64,000 nt of DNA. Origin: Streptomyces rapamycinicus NRRL 5491 (lineage in GTDB: Bacteria > Actinomycetota > Actinomycetes > Streptomycetales > Streptomycetaceae). The notes under the pieces were generated by a model that saw nothing but the letters and a program-made list of their open reading frames with translations, was not told the origin of the DNA and ran no database searches. Shown here in pieces: positions 8,881 through 17,135 of the stretch. Positions within the stretch are counted from its first letter, which is position 1, and each line of letters starts with the position of its first letter. Position numbers and translations under genes: made by a program. Where the stretch lies: positions 1,426,001-1,490,000 of the forward strand of contig NZ_CP085193.1 in NCBI RefSeq assembly GCF_024298965.1. Direction: 5' to 3'.

Positions 8881-10536
8881 TCAACGTCGCGTACCGGTGC
8901 CGACGAGCGTGCGCTCGTACGGGTCGAGGATCACACCGCGCACCGAGGCGCCGACGCCATGGAGGATCCGCTGGTGGACCAGCGGGACGACTCCGTCCGT
9001 GCGCAGGACGGCCGTCTGCGCGGCCAGGGCGGCGCGGTGGCGCGCGGCGCCGTCGGCGCGGGAGCCCGCCTCCGCGACCGCGCGGTCCACGGGCTTGTCG
9101 CACACCCGTGCCAGGTTGTAGCCACCGTCGCAGGTGAAGTCGTCGGCGAGGTAGGACACCGGGTCGCCGGTGTCGAGCATGGTGTTGCGGGCGGCCACCA
9201 CGGCGTCGAACTTCCCGGCCAGGGCGTCGCTCTCGAGCCGGGAGTACTCCCGCACCTCCAGCTTCACGCCGAACCCGGCCTTGCGCAGCTGTTGTTGCAG
9301 CACCTGCGCGACCTCGGGCAGCTCGGGCCGGTTGTCGTAGGTGGCGAGGGTGACCGCGGTGTTCCGGACCCGCGCGGCGGCGGGGCGACCGGACGGCCGG
9401 GGCCGCTCGCCCGCGGCCCAGGTGAGGGCCGGGCCGAACAGCCCGCGGCCGGTGTCGGCATGGCCCTCGTAGACGTCCTCGGCGAGGGCGGAGGCGTCGA
9501 CGGCCTCGCGGGCGGCGGCACGGACGGCGGGGTCGGCGAAGGGCCCGGAGCGGGTGTTGAGGAAGAGGGCGGTGGTGCGGGCGGTGGGCACCTCGCGCAG
9601 TGTGGCCTTGTCGAGGGTGGCCGCCTGGGAGACCGGGACCGCCTCGGCCATGTCCACCTCGCCGCTGCGCAGCGCGTTGGTGCGGGCCGTGCCGTCGGCG
9701 ATGAAGCGGACGTCGAGGCCGGAGGCGTGGGCCAGACCGCCCCAGTACTCGTCGAAGCGGTGGAGGGTGGCGCGGGTGGTGCCGGTGGTCCTGGTCAGGG
9801 TGAAGGGGCCGGTGGCGGTGCCGGCCGGATCGACCGCCGCCGTCCCGTCCGCCGTCCTCCCTTGCCGCGTACCGGCCCTCGTGCGGTACGCCTTGGGCGA
9901 GAGGACGGCCAGGCTCGGGCTGGACAGCCGCAGCGGCAGGGCGGAGTCGGCGGTCGCGGTGGTGACCCGGACCCGCCGCTCCCCCACCGCCTCCGCGGTG
10001 AGCGTGACCCCGGTGAGAGCCGGTGTCATATCCCCGGTCGGATCAGCGTGCGGCGTCAGGGGGCACCTCCCGGCGGTAGCTGGGGGGAGCGTGCCAGACG
10101 CCGCACGCCCGGCCGGGGATATGACACAGGCTCTGAGCGCGGCGGGCGCCGGATCGGCGCGGGTGGCATGTGCGAGGGCGCCCGCCACCGCCGCCGGGGT
10201 GACCTCGGTGCCGTCCTGGAACCGCGCCTCGCGCAGGGTGAACACCCAGCCCCGGCCGCTCTCCCGGGTCCAGGACTCGGCGAGGGCGGGCACCGCGCCG
10301 CCGTTGCCGTCCAGCCGGGTCAGCCCCTCGGTGACGCCGAGCCTGCTGAGCAGGGTGGCGTCGGCGCCGTACGGGGAGAACCGCTCGGCGGGCGGGAAGG
10401 CCATCGCGACCCGGAGGCGCCCGCCGCCCGCCTCGGCCCCGGCGTCGTAAGGGGAACCTTCGCGGGCCGCGAAACACCCGGCGAGCAGCGGGAGGAGGAG
10501 CGGCGCGGCGGCCCACCTGCGGCGGACAGAGTGCAT
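8881..10536 (-). CDS. Family-5 extracellular solute-binding lipoprotein (peptide/nickel/metallophore type)
   Basis: 551-residue substrate-binding protein of the DppA/OppA/NikA family. The signal peptide ends in a lipobox (LLAGC, Cys21), so it is anchored outside the cell membrane. Family features include the N-terminal AESW segment, the central region with AEAVPVSQAATLDK, and LFLNTRSGPFADPAVRAAAREAVD. The start at 10536 has GGAG 10 nt upstream. It feeds the fused permease that follows. A Zur-box-like sequence lies 56-70 bp upstream, so the ligand could be a zinc-metallophore complex rather than a peptide; that is inference. About 40 residues near 135-174 are encoded by a long palindrome that looks like an in-frame insertion. 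Confidence 0.88.
   Translation of the reverse strand: MHSVRRRWAAAPLLLPLLAGCFAAREGSPYDAGAEAGGGRLRVAMAFPPAERFSPYGADATLLSRLGVTEGLTRLDGNGGAVPALAESWTRESGRGWVFTLREARFQDGTEVTPAAVAGALAHATRADPAPAALRACVISPAGRAASGTLPPATAGRCPLTPHADPTGDMTPALTGVTLTAEAVGERRVRVTTATADSALPLRLSSPSLAVLSPKAYRTRAGTRQGRTADGTAAVDPAGTATGPFTLTRTTGTTRATLHRFDEYWGGLAHASGLDVRFIADGTARTNALRSGEVDMAEAVPVSQAATLDKATLREVPTARTTALFLNTRSGPFADPAVRAAAREAVDASALAEDVYEGHADTGRGLFGPALTWAAGERPRPSGRPAAARVRNTAVTLATYDNRPELPEVAQVLQQQLRKAGFGVKLEVREYSRLESDALAGKFDAVVAARNTMLDTGDPVSYLADDFTCDGGYNLARVCDKPVDRAVAEAGSRADGAARHRAALAAQTAVLRTDGVVPLVHQRILHGVGASVRGVILDPYERTLVGTGTRR
10016..10134. repeat. 119-bp near-perfect palindrome (MITE-like) inside the binding-protein gene
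   Basis: Left arm 10016-10057 and right arm 10097-10134 are inverted copies: both read AGAGCC, then GTGTCATATCCCCGG, then GCGTGCGGCGTC, with a 4-nt indel and a few substitutions. The sequence between them (GGCACCTCCC ... GGGGGGAGCGTGCC) is also self-complementary, so the whole block folds into one hairpin. Reading frame stays open through it. Confidence 0.8.
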
Positions 10537-10591
10537 GGGCGTGGTTCTCCAGGGGCTGGCTGCGCGGGGACGGCCGAACACGAACGCTAGA

Positions 10592-10606
10592 TGATGATCA
10601 TTTCCA
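10592..10606 (-). promoter_or_regulatory. Zur-box-like operator upstream of the binding-protein gene
   Basis: Read on the minus strand it is TGGAAATGATCATCA, one mismatch from the Streptomyces Zur-box pattern TGNNAATGATTNTCA as I recall it. It sits 56-70 bp before the solute-binding protein start and overlaps the end of the upstream GNAT gene. Control by Zur is inferred from sequence alone. Confidence 0.45.
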
Positions 10607-11158
10607 TGAACCTCGGGATGCCCCGGAGGTCATGGGCACCTCGAAGTGGACGATGCCCTGACCGCCCCCGGGGGCCTCCCGCTCATCGCAGACGACCTTC
10701 GCCAGGGACCGCCAGAACGGCTCGGCGCCCGGCACCGCCGGATCGGTGTGCAGATAGACCGCGCGATAGCCGCCGTCCGCCGCGGCGAAGTCGAGCAGCG
10801 CACCCACCAGCCGCCGGGCCAGCCCGTGGCGCCGGCACTCGGGGCACACATAGACCCGGCGCAGCTGGGCGGTCTCGCCCGACGGGTAACGCGCGGCCAG
10901 CCACGGGGGGTTGGGCGGATGGGCCGGGCCCCGGGAGTCGAGCGCGGCGGTCGCCACGACCGCCCCGTCGCCGTCGTCCACCGCGACCAGCAGGGTGTGG
11001 CGCGCATTGTCCAGATACGCGGCGGCGGGATCGATGATGTCGGCGTGCCAGCGCGGCACATAGCCGGTTCCGAAGTCGCGGTAGACGGTGTCGAGCATCA
11101 CACCGCGGGCGGCGTCGAGGTCGTCGGGGGTCGCGGTCCTGATGCGGTAGCTGGGCAC
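10598..11158 (-). CDS. GNAT-family N-acetyltransferase
   Basis: 186-residue acetyltransferase. The acetyl-CoA-binding region is visible as AQLRRVYVCPECRRHGLARRLVGALL, equivalent to the R/Q-x-x-G-x-G/A segment of the fold. The last strand pair is YRAVYLHTDP. It is predicted to transfer an acetyl group from acetyl-CoA to an amine; the substrate cannot be read from the sequence. The start is a GTG at 11158 (PSYRIRTATPDDLDAARG follows), and its ribosome site is weak. It lies upstream of the binding-protein/permease pair on the same strand with a 61-bp gap. The NACHT-like TPR gene diverges from it. Confidence 0.82.
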   Translation of the reverse strand: MPSYRIRTATPDDLDAARGVMLDTVYRDFGTGYVPRWHADIIDPAAAYLDNARHTLLVAVDDGDGAVVATAALDSRGPAHPPNPPWLAARYPSGETAQLRRVYVCPECRRHGLARRLVGALLDFAAADGGYRAVYLHTDPAVPGAEPFWRSLAKVVCDEREAPGGGQGIVHFEVPMTSGASRGSWK

Positions 11159-11230
11159 CTGCGCATCGTACGCAATAAGTCCGTCCGCCGATCGTACTGG
11201 CAGACTGGATCCCGAGGGGAGGAGGGGCCG

Positions 11231-13645
11231 ATGGGGCGGGCACGGCCGTCGATGCAGGAGCTGATCCAGCGGCGCAGGAACGCCGGATTCGTGGGCCGGC
11301 GCCGGGAAGTCGACGCGTTCAGGGATAATTTCGGGCTGTCGCCGGAGGACGCGCGGCATCGCTTCGTCTTCCATGTGCACGGCCACGCGGGCGTGGGCAA
11401 GACCTGGCTGACGCGCCGGATGGAGCAGACCGCCCGTCAGGAGTACGGCGCGCTGACCGCCCGCGTCGACGAGACGGCGAGTTCCGTACCCGAGGCGATG
11501 GCCGCCATCAGCGAGCAATTCGCCCGTCAGGGACGGGAGTTGACGTCCTTCGACCGGCGGCTCGCCACCTACCGGCAGCGCCGCCACGAGGCGGAGTCGG
11601 TACCGGCGGAGGGCGAGCGGCAGGGACCCAGCACCGGCAGTATGGCCGCCGCGCGGGCGGGTCTCGCGGGGCTCGGCCTGGTGCCGGGTGTCGGGGCGCT
11701 GGCGGGCGCCGTCGATCCGGTGCCGCTGGCCGCGGGCACCGACCGGCTGCGGGCGGCGCTCAGCTCGCGGTTCCGCGACCACAAGGACGTCCAGCTGGTG
11801 CTGGACCCGGTGGAGACGCTGTCCCCGCTGCTGGTCAGGGAGTTGTCGGAGGCCGCCGAGGCGGCACCGTGGCTGGTGCTGCTCTTCGACACCTATGAGC
11901 GCCTCGGCCCGCTGCTCGACCCCTGGCTGCGCACCCTGCTGACCAGCGAACGCCTCGGCACCTTCCCCGCCAACACCGTGCTGGTGCTGTCCGGGCAGAC
12001 CCGGCTGGAACCCGGCTGCTGGGGCGATCTGGCCGATGTGGTCGCGGAGCTGCCGCTGGAGCCGTTCACCGACGCGGAGGCCCGGCAGCTGCTGACCGCC
12101 AAGGGGATCACCGAGGAGCCGGTGGTACGGGAGGTGCTGCGGCTCTCCGGCCGGCTGCCGGTCCTGGTGTCCACCCTCGCCGAGAACCCCGGGACCGGCG
12201 GAGACCTGGACGACCCCAGCGCCACCGCCGTCGAACGGTTCCTGAAGTGGGAGCGCGATCCGGTGCGCCGCTCCGCCGCCCTCGCGGGCGCGCTGCCCCG
12301 GCGGCTCAACGAGGACGTCTTCCGGGCGGCGGCGGACGACGAGGGGGCCGGGCTGTTCGGCTGGCTGCGGTCACTGCCGTTCATCGGCGACCGCGATGGC
12401 GCGGCCCGCTACCACGATGTGGTCCGCGCCCCCATGCTGCGGCTGCAGCGGACCACCTCGCCGCAGCGGTGGGCCGCGGCGCACACCCGGCTGGCGGAGA
12501 CCTTCGCCGGGTGGCGGGAGGTGGCCGCCGGGGAGCTCGACCCGCACGACGGATGGCGGCTGGGCACCTGGAGCGGACCGCGTCTGGAGGAGTGGTACCA
12601 CCTGCTGTGCGCACGGCCGTCGGCGGCGCTGCCCGGAGCGCTGCGGGACGGGATCGGCGCCTGCGACGCGGGCCCCGCGGTGGCCAGGCGCTGGGCGACC
12701 ACCCTGGTCGAGGCGGGCGAGGACGCCGACTCGGACGCGGTGCGCGCCTGGGGGCGGCACCTGGTGGAGGCGCTGGCGGACGAACGGCGGCGCGGTATCG
12801 AGGCGATGGGGCTGCTGCTGGCCCGGGCCGGGCTGGACGCCGCCGCCCGGGTCGCGGCCCTCGTCGTACGGGGCTGGCACCGCCGGTCGGTCGAGGAGTT
12901 CGACGGGGCGCTGGGGGACTTCCACCGGGCGATCGAGCTGGACCCCGGGAATGTGCGCGCGCACTTCGGGCGTGCCGTGGTCCACCGGGCGACCGGGGAG
13001 TTCACCGCGGCGATGGACGCGCTGGACCGGGTGGACGCGCTGGAGCCGGGCTCGACCTGGGTCCAGCGGGAGCGCGGGGAGACCTGCCGCCGGGCGGGCC
13101 GGTACGAGGAGGCGCTGGCCCGGCTCGACCCGGTGATCGAGGCCGATCCGGCGGACCATGTGGCCCTGGGCAGCCGCGGCCAGACCAACATGGCGCTCGG
13201 CCGGATCCAGGAGGCCCTGGCGGACCTGGACCGGGCCATCGAGCTGAACTGCGACTACACCTGGGCACTGCTCCGGCGGGCCCGGGTCCGCAGCACCCTG
13301 GGGGACGCGGCGGGTGCGCTTGAGGACCTGGACCGGGTGGAGGCGCTGGAGCCGGGCATCCCGGGAGCGCTCGGCGAACGCGGCGACGTCCACCGCTTCG
13401 CGGGCCACTACGAGGAGGCCATCGCGGTGTACGACCGGGCGCTGGCCCTCGACCCCGGCTACGCCTGGGCCCTGGGGAGCCGCGCGATGGCCAACGAGGC
13501 CCTGGGCAGACGCGCGGACGCGCTGGCGGATCTGGAGCGTGCGGTGGCGCTGAATCCCGGCTACGCCTGGGCCGTGGCGCAGCGCGAGCGGTTGCTCTCG
13601 AGCGGGGATTCACCGGAGGGCGGACGGAACGACGGGCCGGTGTGA
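11231..13645 (+). CDS. STAND/NACHT-like P-loop ATPase with C-terminal TPR repeats
   Basis: 804-residue protein. An N-terminal motif FVGRRREVDAF opens an AAA/STAND module with Walker A GHAGVGKT (51-58) and a Walker B ending at Asp220 (WLVLLFDTYERL). A winged-helix-like region follows, then at least six tetratricopeptide repeats between about 560 and 790 (units of the form EEALADLDRAIELNxDYxWAL). STAND proteins act as ligand-triggered switches, in signalling or in defence against phage, and the TPRs are usually the sensor or scaffold. No fused effector domain is visible, and no neighbour suggests one. The ATG at 11231 has a strong GGGAGGAGGGG site. I cannot assign a specific role. Confidence 0.85.
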   Translation: MGRARPSMQELIQRRRNAGFVGRRREVDAFRDNFGLSPEDARHRFVFHVHGHAGVGKTWLTRRMEQTARQEYGALTARVDETASSVPEAMAAISEQFARQGRELTSFDRRLATYRQRRHEAESVPAEGERQGPSTGSMAAARAGLAGLGLVPGVGALAGAVDPVPLAAGTDRLRAALSSRFRDHKDVQLVLDPVETLSPLLVRELSEAAEAAPWLVLLFDTYERLGPLLDPWLRTLLTSERLGTFPANTVLVLSGQTRLEPGCWGDLADVVAELPLEPFTDAEARQLLTAKGITEEPVVREVLRLSGRLPVLVSTLAENPGTGGDLDDPSATAVERFLKWERDPVRRSAALAGALPRRLNEDVFRAAADDEGAGLFGWLRSLPFIGDRDGAARYHDVVRAPMLRLQRTTSPQRWAAAHTRLAETFAGWREVAAGELDPHDGWRLGTWSGPRLEEWYHLLCARPSAALPGALRDGIGACDAGPAVARRWATTLVEAGEDADSDAVRAWGRHLVEALADERRRGIEAMGLLLARAGLDAAARVAALVVRGWHRRSVEEFDGALGDFHRAIELDPGNVRAHFGRAVVHRATGEFTAAMDALDRVDALEPGSTWVQRERGETCRRAGRYEEALARLDPVIEADPADHVALGSRGQTNMALGRIQEALADLDRAIELNCDYTWALLRRARVRSTLGDAAGALEDLDRVEALEPGIPGALGERGDVHRFAGHYEEAIAVYDRALALDPGYAWALGSRAMANEALGRRADALADLERAVALNPGYAWAVAQRERLLSSGDSPEGGRNDGPV

Positions 13646-13708
13646 CCTCCCGGTACCCGTGCTTCCCGCTCCCCTCCCCCGGTGGCCGGTCAACGGCCAC
13701 GCGTCAAC

Positions 13709-13824
13709 GGCCTTGTGGCACCGGCCTTGTGCAACTGGCCTTGTGCGACTGACCTCGTGTGACTGGCCTCGTGCGTCACCGGCCCTGCGCCACCGGCCCT
13801 GCGCGTCACCGGCCCTGTCGTGAC
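13709..13824. repeat. About eight degenerate 14-16-bp tandem repeats
   Basis: Units follow GGCCTTGTGCAACT, drifting to GGCCCTGCGCCACC, and fill the gap between the TPR gene and the small gene on the opposite strand. The last copy contains that gene's stop codon region. Two units are 16 bp. The array is noncoding apart from its right end. Confidence 0.8.
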
Positions 13825-14135
13825 GCGCGTCCGGCGAAGCAGGACGACACGGCCTGGCGTACGGCACGCAGCACGGCACGGCAGCGCGACAGGTAACGGG
13901 ACGGGCGGGCCCGGCCGACGGGGCGCGGTGCGTCGGATGGAGCCGGTACGGTCGACGGAGCCGGTACGGCCCCCTCGGCGGATGTGTCCCGAACGGTGGC
14001 GGCCACCTGGGCGGGAGCGGCCGGATCCACCGCGGGCGGCGACGGATCGGCGGTGCCGGTCCGCGGGGTGACGGGGCGCCGGGTGGCTTCCGCGCGCAGC
14101 ATCGCGCGCATGGCGGCATAGACATCGATGGGCAT
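13806..14135 (-). CDS. Small hypothetical protein (109 aa)
   Basis: I do not recognise a domain. The N-terminus MPIDVYAAMRAMLRAEATRR is a well-formed amphipathic helix. The remainder is Pro/Ala-rich, then a basic C-terminus with two cysteines (SRCRAVLRAVRQAVSSCFAG). A good ribosome site (CAGGAG, 8 nt before the ATG) and normal codon bias support it as a real gene. It follows the single-pass membrane protein on the same strand by 107 bp and may be cotranscribed with it. Confidence 0.6.
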   Translation of the reverse strand: MPIDVYAAMRAMLRAEATRRPVTPRTGTADPSPPAVDPAAPAQVAATVRDTSAEGAVPAPSTVPAPSDAPRPVGRARPSRYLSRCRAVLRAVRQAVSSCFAGRASRQGR

Positions 14136-14242
14136 GCGGATACTCCTGCGGTCTCGGACGTCCTACGGCTGGGCGGGCAGGGCGTACCGCATCCGGGATC
14201 CGCGAGGGCGCGGAAACGGGATGACGGACGGCCCGGGCCCGG

Positions 14243-14812
14243 TCAGCAGCGCAGAACGACGGACCGCGAGGAGAGCCGGCCGGCCGGGACGTCGCCCCCG
14301 GCGCCGAACGCGCCTTCGCCCGGCGCCGGGTCCGCGGGGCGACCGCGGACCGCGCCGAGCACGAAGGGGCCGAGGGACGTCGAGAGGGACCGGTGGGCGC
14401 CGCACGAGGCCCCGTGAGCCGCCCGCCCGGGACGGTGCCGGGCCGGATGCCCGGCACCGTCCCGGGCGGAGAACACGGCCGGCGCCGAGGAGGCGGAGCG
14501 CTCGTCCTCGGCCTCCGGCGCCACCGGAACAGGGATGACGGGAGCGGGAGCGGGGGCGGACGCGGCGAGGGCCCGGGCCGAGACGGGAGCACCCGCGCCA
14601 CCGGGCACGGACGTGGCCGGGGCCCGGTTCGGCACCCCGGCAGCCCCGGCCTTCCCGGTCGCGCACCGCTCCGGGCCGGTGGACGGCGAGGCGCGGACGA
14701 CCCCAAGGGCCAGCACGGCGTGCAGCAGCGTGGCCGCCAGCAGCAGAAGGACGGCGGCCGCGCACGGGCCGCCGCACACCGCGGGGCGGTTCGTCCTGCC
14801 GCCGTGCACCAT
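14243..14812 (-). CDS. Hypothetical single-pass membrane or secreted protein (189 aa)
   Basis: No recognisable domain. Residues 17-42 (CAAAVLLLLAATLLHAVLALGVV) form one hydrophobic segment that could be a signal anchor. The rest is a low-complexity Ala/Pro/Gly/Arg tail, presumably extracytoplasmic. The start at 14812 has GGGAGG just upstream, though the spacing is short. Composition is close to that of random GC-rich sequence, so the exact extent is uncertain. Confidence 0.5.
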   Translation of the reverse strand: MVHGGRTNRPAVCGGPCAAAVLLLLAATLLHAVLALGVVRASPSTGPERCATGKAGAAGVPNRAPATSVPGGAGAPVSARALAASAPAPAPVIPVPVAPEAEDERSASSAPAVFSARDGAGHPARHRPGRAAHGASCGAHRSLSTSLGPFVLGAVRGRPADPAPGEGAFGAGGDVPAGRLSSRSVVLRC

Positions 14813-14881
14813 GCGGCCTCCCTCGCTGATCCCCCTCCAGGGAACCCCGCACAGCGGAAGACGGCACTCCGATTACCGGGA

Positions 14882-14895
14882 AAAGTCCAGACTTT
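14882..14895. promoter_or_regulatory. 14-bp palindrome upstream of the small membrane gene
   Basis: AAAGTCCAGACTTT, two 6-bp arms around CA, 70-83 bp upstream of the start at 14812 in a relatively AT-rich stretch. A possible operator; no factor is indicated. Confidence 0.35.
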
Positions 14896-14966
14896 CACCC
14901 GTGTCGGTTATCCGCTCGAACGCCCATAGCGCCACATTTCGAGGAGTGACCGGCCGCATGATGTGA

Positions 14967-15293
14967 TCATTCGAGCAATGCGGCCGGTGCGGCCTGCCGC
15001 CAGGAGTCGAGCAGGATGTCCCGCAGTTCATCGAGGTCGTCCAGCGCGCCGAGCCGCACCCGCACCCAGGCCGAACTCGCCTCATGGGCGGCGACCCAGA
15101 ACTTCTCCGGCTCCGCCAGCACCAGCTCCTCCCGCTCCACCTTGGGACATCTGACGGCCATCGAGGTCTCGTCCTCGGGCAGGGTGGCGAACATCTTCCC
15201 GGCGACCCTGAAGGTGGGCATCGACCAGGCGATCTTCTCTGTGGTCTCCGGCAGCGACAGGGCGATGGCACGGACATCATCGGAGGTCGTCAT
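14967..15293 (-). CDS. MmcQ/YjbR-family DNA-binding-like protein
   Basis: 108-residue protein of the MmcQ/YjbR (CyaY-like fold) family. Recognisable family features are DDVRAIALSLPETTEKIAWSMPTFRVAGKMFATL at the start and a conserved Trp-Val-Arg-Val strand (SAWVRVRLG). The length is normal for the family. Members bind DNA in vitro or have unknown function. The ATG at 15293 is the only start giving the family N-terminus. It lies downstream of the GNAT gene on the same strand, with a 38-bp gap. Confidence 0.85.
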   Translation of the reverse strand: MTTSDDVRAIALSLPETTEKIAWSMPTFRVAGKMFATLPEDETSMAVRCPKVEREELVLAEPEKFWVAAHEASSAWVRVRLGALDDLDELRDILLDSWRQAAPAALLE

Positions 15294-15331
15294 GGCCCGA
15301 CCGTAGAACACCCCACCGACATGGCCCCTGG

Positions 15332-16135
15332 TCACGTCCACTCCGGCCCCGGCCGTCGGCACGCCCCGTACACGTACGGCGTGGTGGTGGTCAGGGGCAC
15401 GAAGCCGAGCCGGCGCAGGATCGGGCGGCTCAGGCTGGACGCGTCCACCTGGAGATAGCGATAGCCGCGGTCGGCGGCGATCCGGGCCCGGAACGCGACC
15501 AGGGCGCGGTAGACGCCCCGGCCGCGCCACTCCGGCACGGTGCCCCCGCCCCAGAGCCCGGCGAACGGCACTCCCGGCGGCAGCTCCATCCGCGCCGCGC
15601 TGACCGGCCGGTCGCCGTCCATGGCAACCACCGCGACGACCGCGTCCGGCTCCTCGGCGAGCTGGGCGAGGAGCCGGTGCCGGAGCGCGGCGCCGTCGTC
15701 GCCGAACGCCCGCTGATGGACGTCCACCACCCGCTCCACCCCGGCCGCGTCGGCCACCGGGAGCAGCCGGACGCCCTGGGGCGGTTCGACGGCGGTGTCC
15801 AGGTCCGCCACGTGGGCGACCATCAGCGTCTCCTCGGGCTCGGGGACGAGTCCGGCGGCCCGGAGCCGCTCGCCGAGGTCACCGGGGCGGTCGTGCGCGT
15901 ACAGCTTCCACTCGAACGCGCGGTCCACGCCCCCGAAGTGCCGTATCTGCGCGGCGATCGCCGCATCGGCGGTGGCGTCGTCCAGATCCGACCACAGAAC
16001 GCCGTTCCAGTCGTCGCGGCCGCCGGTCTGCCGCACCACCGCGCCCACACGCTCGACCCGGACGCCGGGGCCGTCGGCCCGCGCACCCTGTCTCATCTCC
16101 CGGTCGTACAGCTCACGCACCACATCATGGTCCAT
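15332..16135 (-). CDS. GNAT-family N-acetyltransferase (267 aa)
   Basis: Two-part acetyltransferase. A variable N-terminal half (about 1-115) precedes a standard GNAT domain (about 120-260) with the acetyl-CoA loop VPEWRGRGVYRALVAF. The C-terminal strand RYLQVDASSLSRPILRRLGFVPLTTTTPYVYG is typical of acetyltransferases acting on small molecules or amino groups. Substrate unknown. It is followed on the same strand by the MmcQ/YjbR gene. Confidence 0.85.
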   Translation of the reverse strand: MDHDVVRELYDREMRQGARADGPGVRVERVGAVVRQTGGRDDWNGVLWSDLDDATADAAIAAQIRHFGGVDRAFEWKLYAHDRPGDLGERLRAAGLVPEPEETLMVAHVADLDTAVEPPQGVRLLPVADAAGVERVVDVHQRAFGDDGAALRHRLLAQLAEEPDAVVAVVAMDGDRPVSAARMELPPGVPFAGLWGGGTVPEWRGRGVYRALVAFRARIAADRGYRYLQVDASSLSRPILRRLGFVPLTTTTPYVYGACRRPGPEWT

Positions 16136-16199
16136 GCGCCCACCCCAGCACCGGGGCCCTCCGGCGGCAATCGATTATCGGGCCCTCGAGGCCGGCGCG

Positions 16200-17135
16200 T
16201 CACGACCCGCCCTTCGCCCCGGCGGCGTAGTGGATCGCGATCCGTGCCCCGAGCCGCGCGTTGTTCTTGACCAGGGCGATATTGGTCCGCAGGCTCTCGC
16301 CCTCCGTCAACTCCACGATCCGGCCCAGCAGATACGGGGTCGCGTCCTTGCCGCCGATCCCCGCGTCCGTCATCTCGGCGAGGGCCCGCTCGATGATGCC
16401 GTCCATCCGGTCCGCGGGGATCTCCTCGGCCTCGGGAACCGGGTTGGCGATGCTCAGCCCCGCCGTCATGCCCAGCTCCCACTGGGCCCGCATGGTGGCG
16501 GCGATCTCCTCGGGCGAGTCGACGCGCAGCGGGGAGCGGAAGCCGCTCACCCGGGAGTAGAAGGCGGGGAAGTCGTCGGTGCCGTAGGTGAGCACCGGAA
16601 CGCCCAGGGTCTCCAGCTTCTCCAGGGTCAGCCCGATGTCGAGGATGCTCTTGACCCCGGCGCTGATGACGGCCACCGGGGTGGTGGCGAGCTCGGTGAG
16701 GTCGGCGCTGATGTCGAAGGACCGCTCCGCTCCCCGGTGCACTCCGCCGATGCCACCGGTGACGAAGACCCGGATCCCGGCGAGCGCGGCGAGCCGCATG
16801 GTGGACGCCACGGTGGTCGCGCCATGGCCGCCGCGCGCGATGACATGGGCGAGGTCGCGCACGCTGACCTTGCCCACCTGGGGGCTGGTGGCGAGCAGTT
16901 CCAGATCGGCCCGGTCCAGACCGGCGCGCGGCCTGCCGTGGAGGACGGCGATGGTGGCGGGGACCGCGCCCTGGGCGCGGATGATCTCCTCGACCTCGGT
17001 GGCCATCTCGATGTTCTGCGGATACGGCATGCCGTGGCTGATGATCGTGGACTCCAGCGCGACCACGGGACGGCCGTCGAGCAGGGCCTCCGCGACCTCC
17101 TCGGTGAGGGTCAGCCGGGGGTGGGGGGTGGTCAT
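16200..17135 (-). CDS. psuG: Pseudouridine-5'-phosphate glycosidase
   Basis: 311-residue PsuG. The enzyme splits pseudouridine 5'-phosphate into uracil and ribose 5-phosphate, the second step of pseudouridine breakdown. Family segments are VVALESTIISHGMPYPQN near the N-terminus, GKVSVRDLAHVIARGGHGATTV, FVTGGIGGVHRG and SAGVKSILDIGLTLEKLETLGVPV, which contains the lysine of the active site. Length is normal. It has a strong GGAGG site before the ATG, which overlaps the stop codon of the kinase gene (ATGA), so the two proteins are translationally coupled and work in sequence. Confidence 0.95.
   Translation of the reverse strand: MTTPHPRLTLTEEVAEALLDGRPVVALESTIISHGMPYPQNIEMATEVEEIIRAQGAVPATIAVLHGRPRAGLDRADLELLATSPQVGKVSVRDLAHVIARGGHGATTVASTMRLAALAGIRVFVTGGIGGVHRGAERSFDISADLTELATTPVAVISAGVKSILDIGLTLEKLETLGVPVLTYGTDDFPAFYSRVSGFRSPLRVDSPEEIAATMRAQWELGMTAGLSIANPVPEAEEIPADRMDGIIERALAEMTDAGIGGKDATPYLLGRIVELTEGESLRTNIALVKNNARLGARIAIHYAAGAKGGS

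Noticed and set aside
13709..13824. CRISPR array
   Set aside because: Units are contiguous, 14-16 bp, without spacers, and no cas genes are present.
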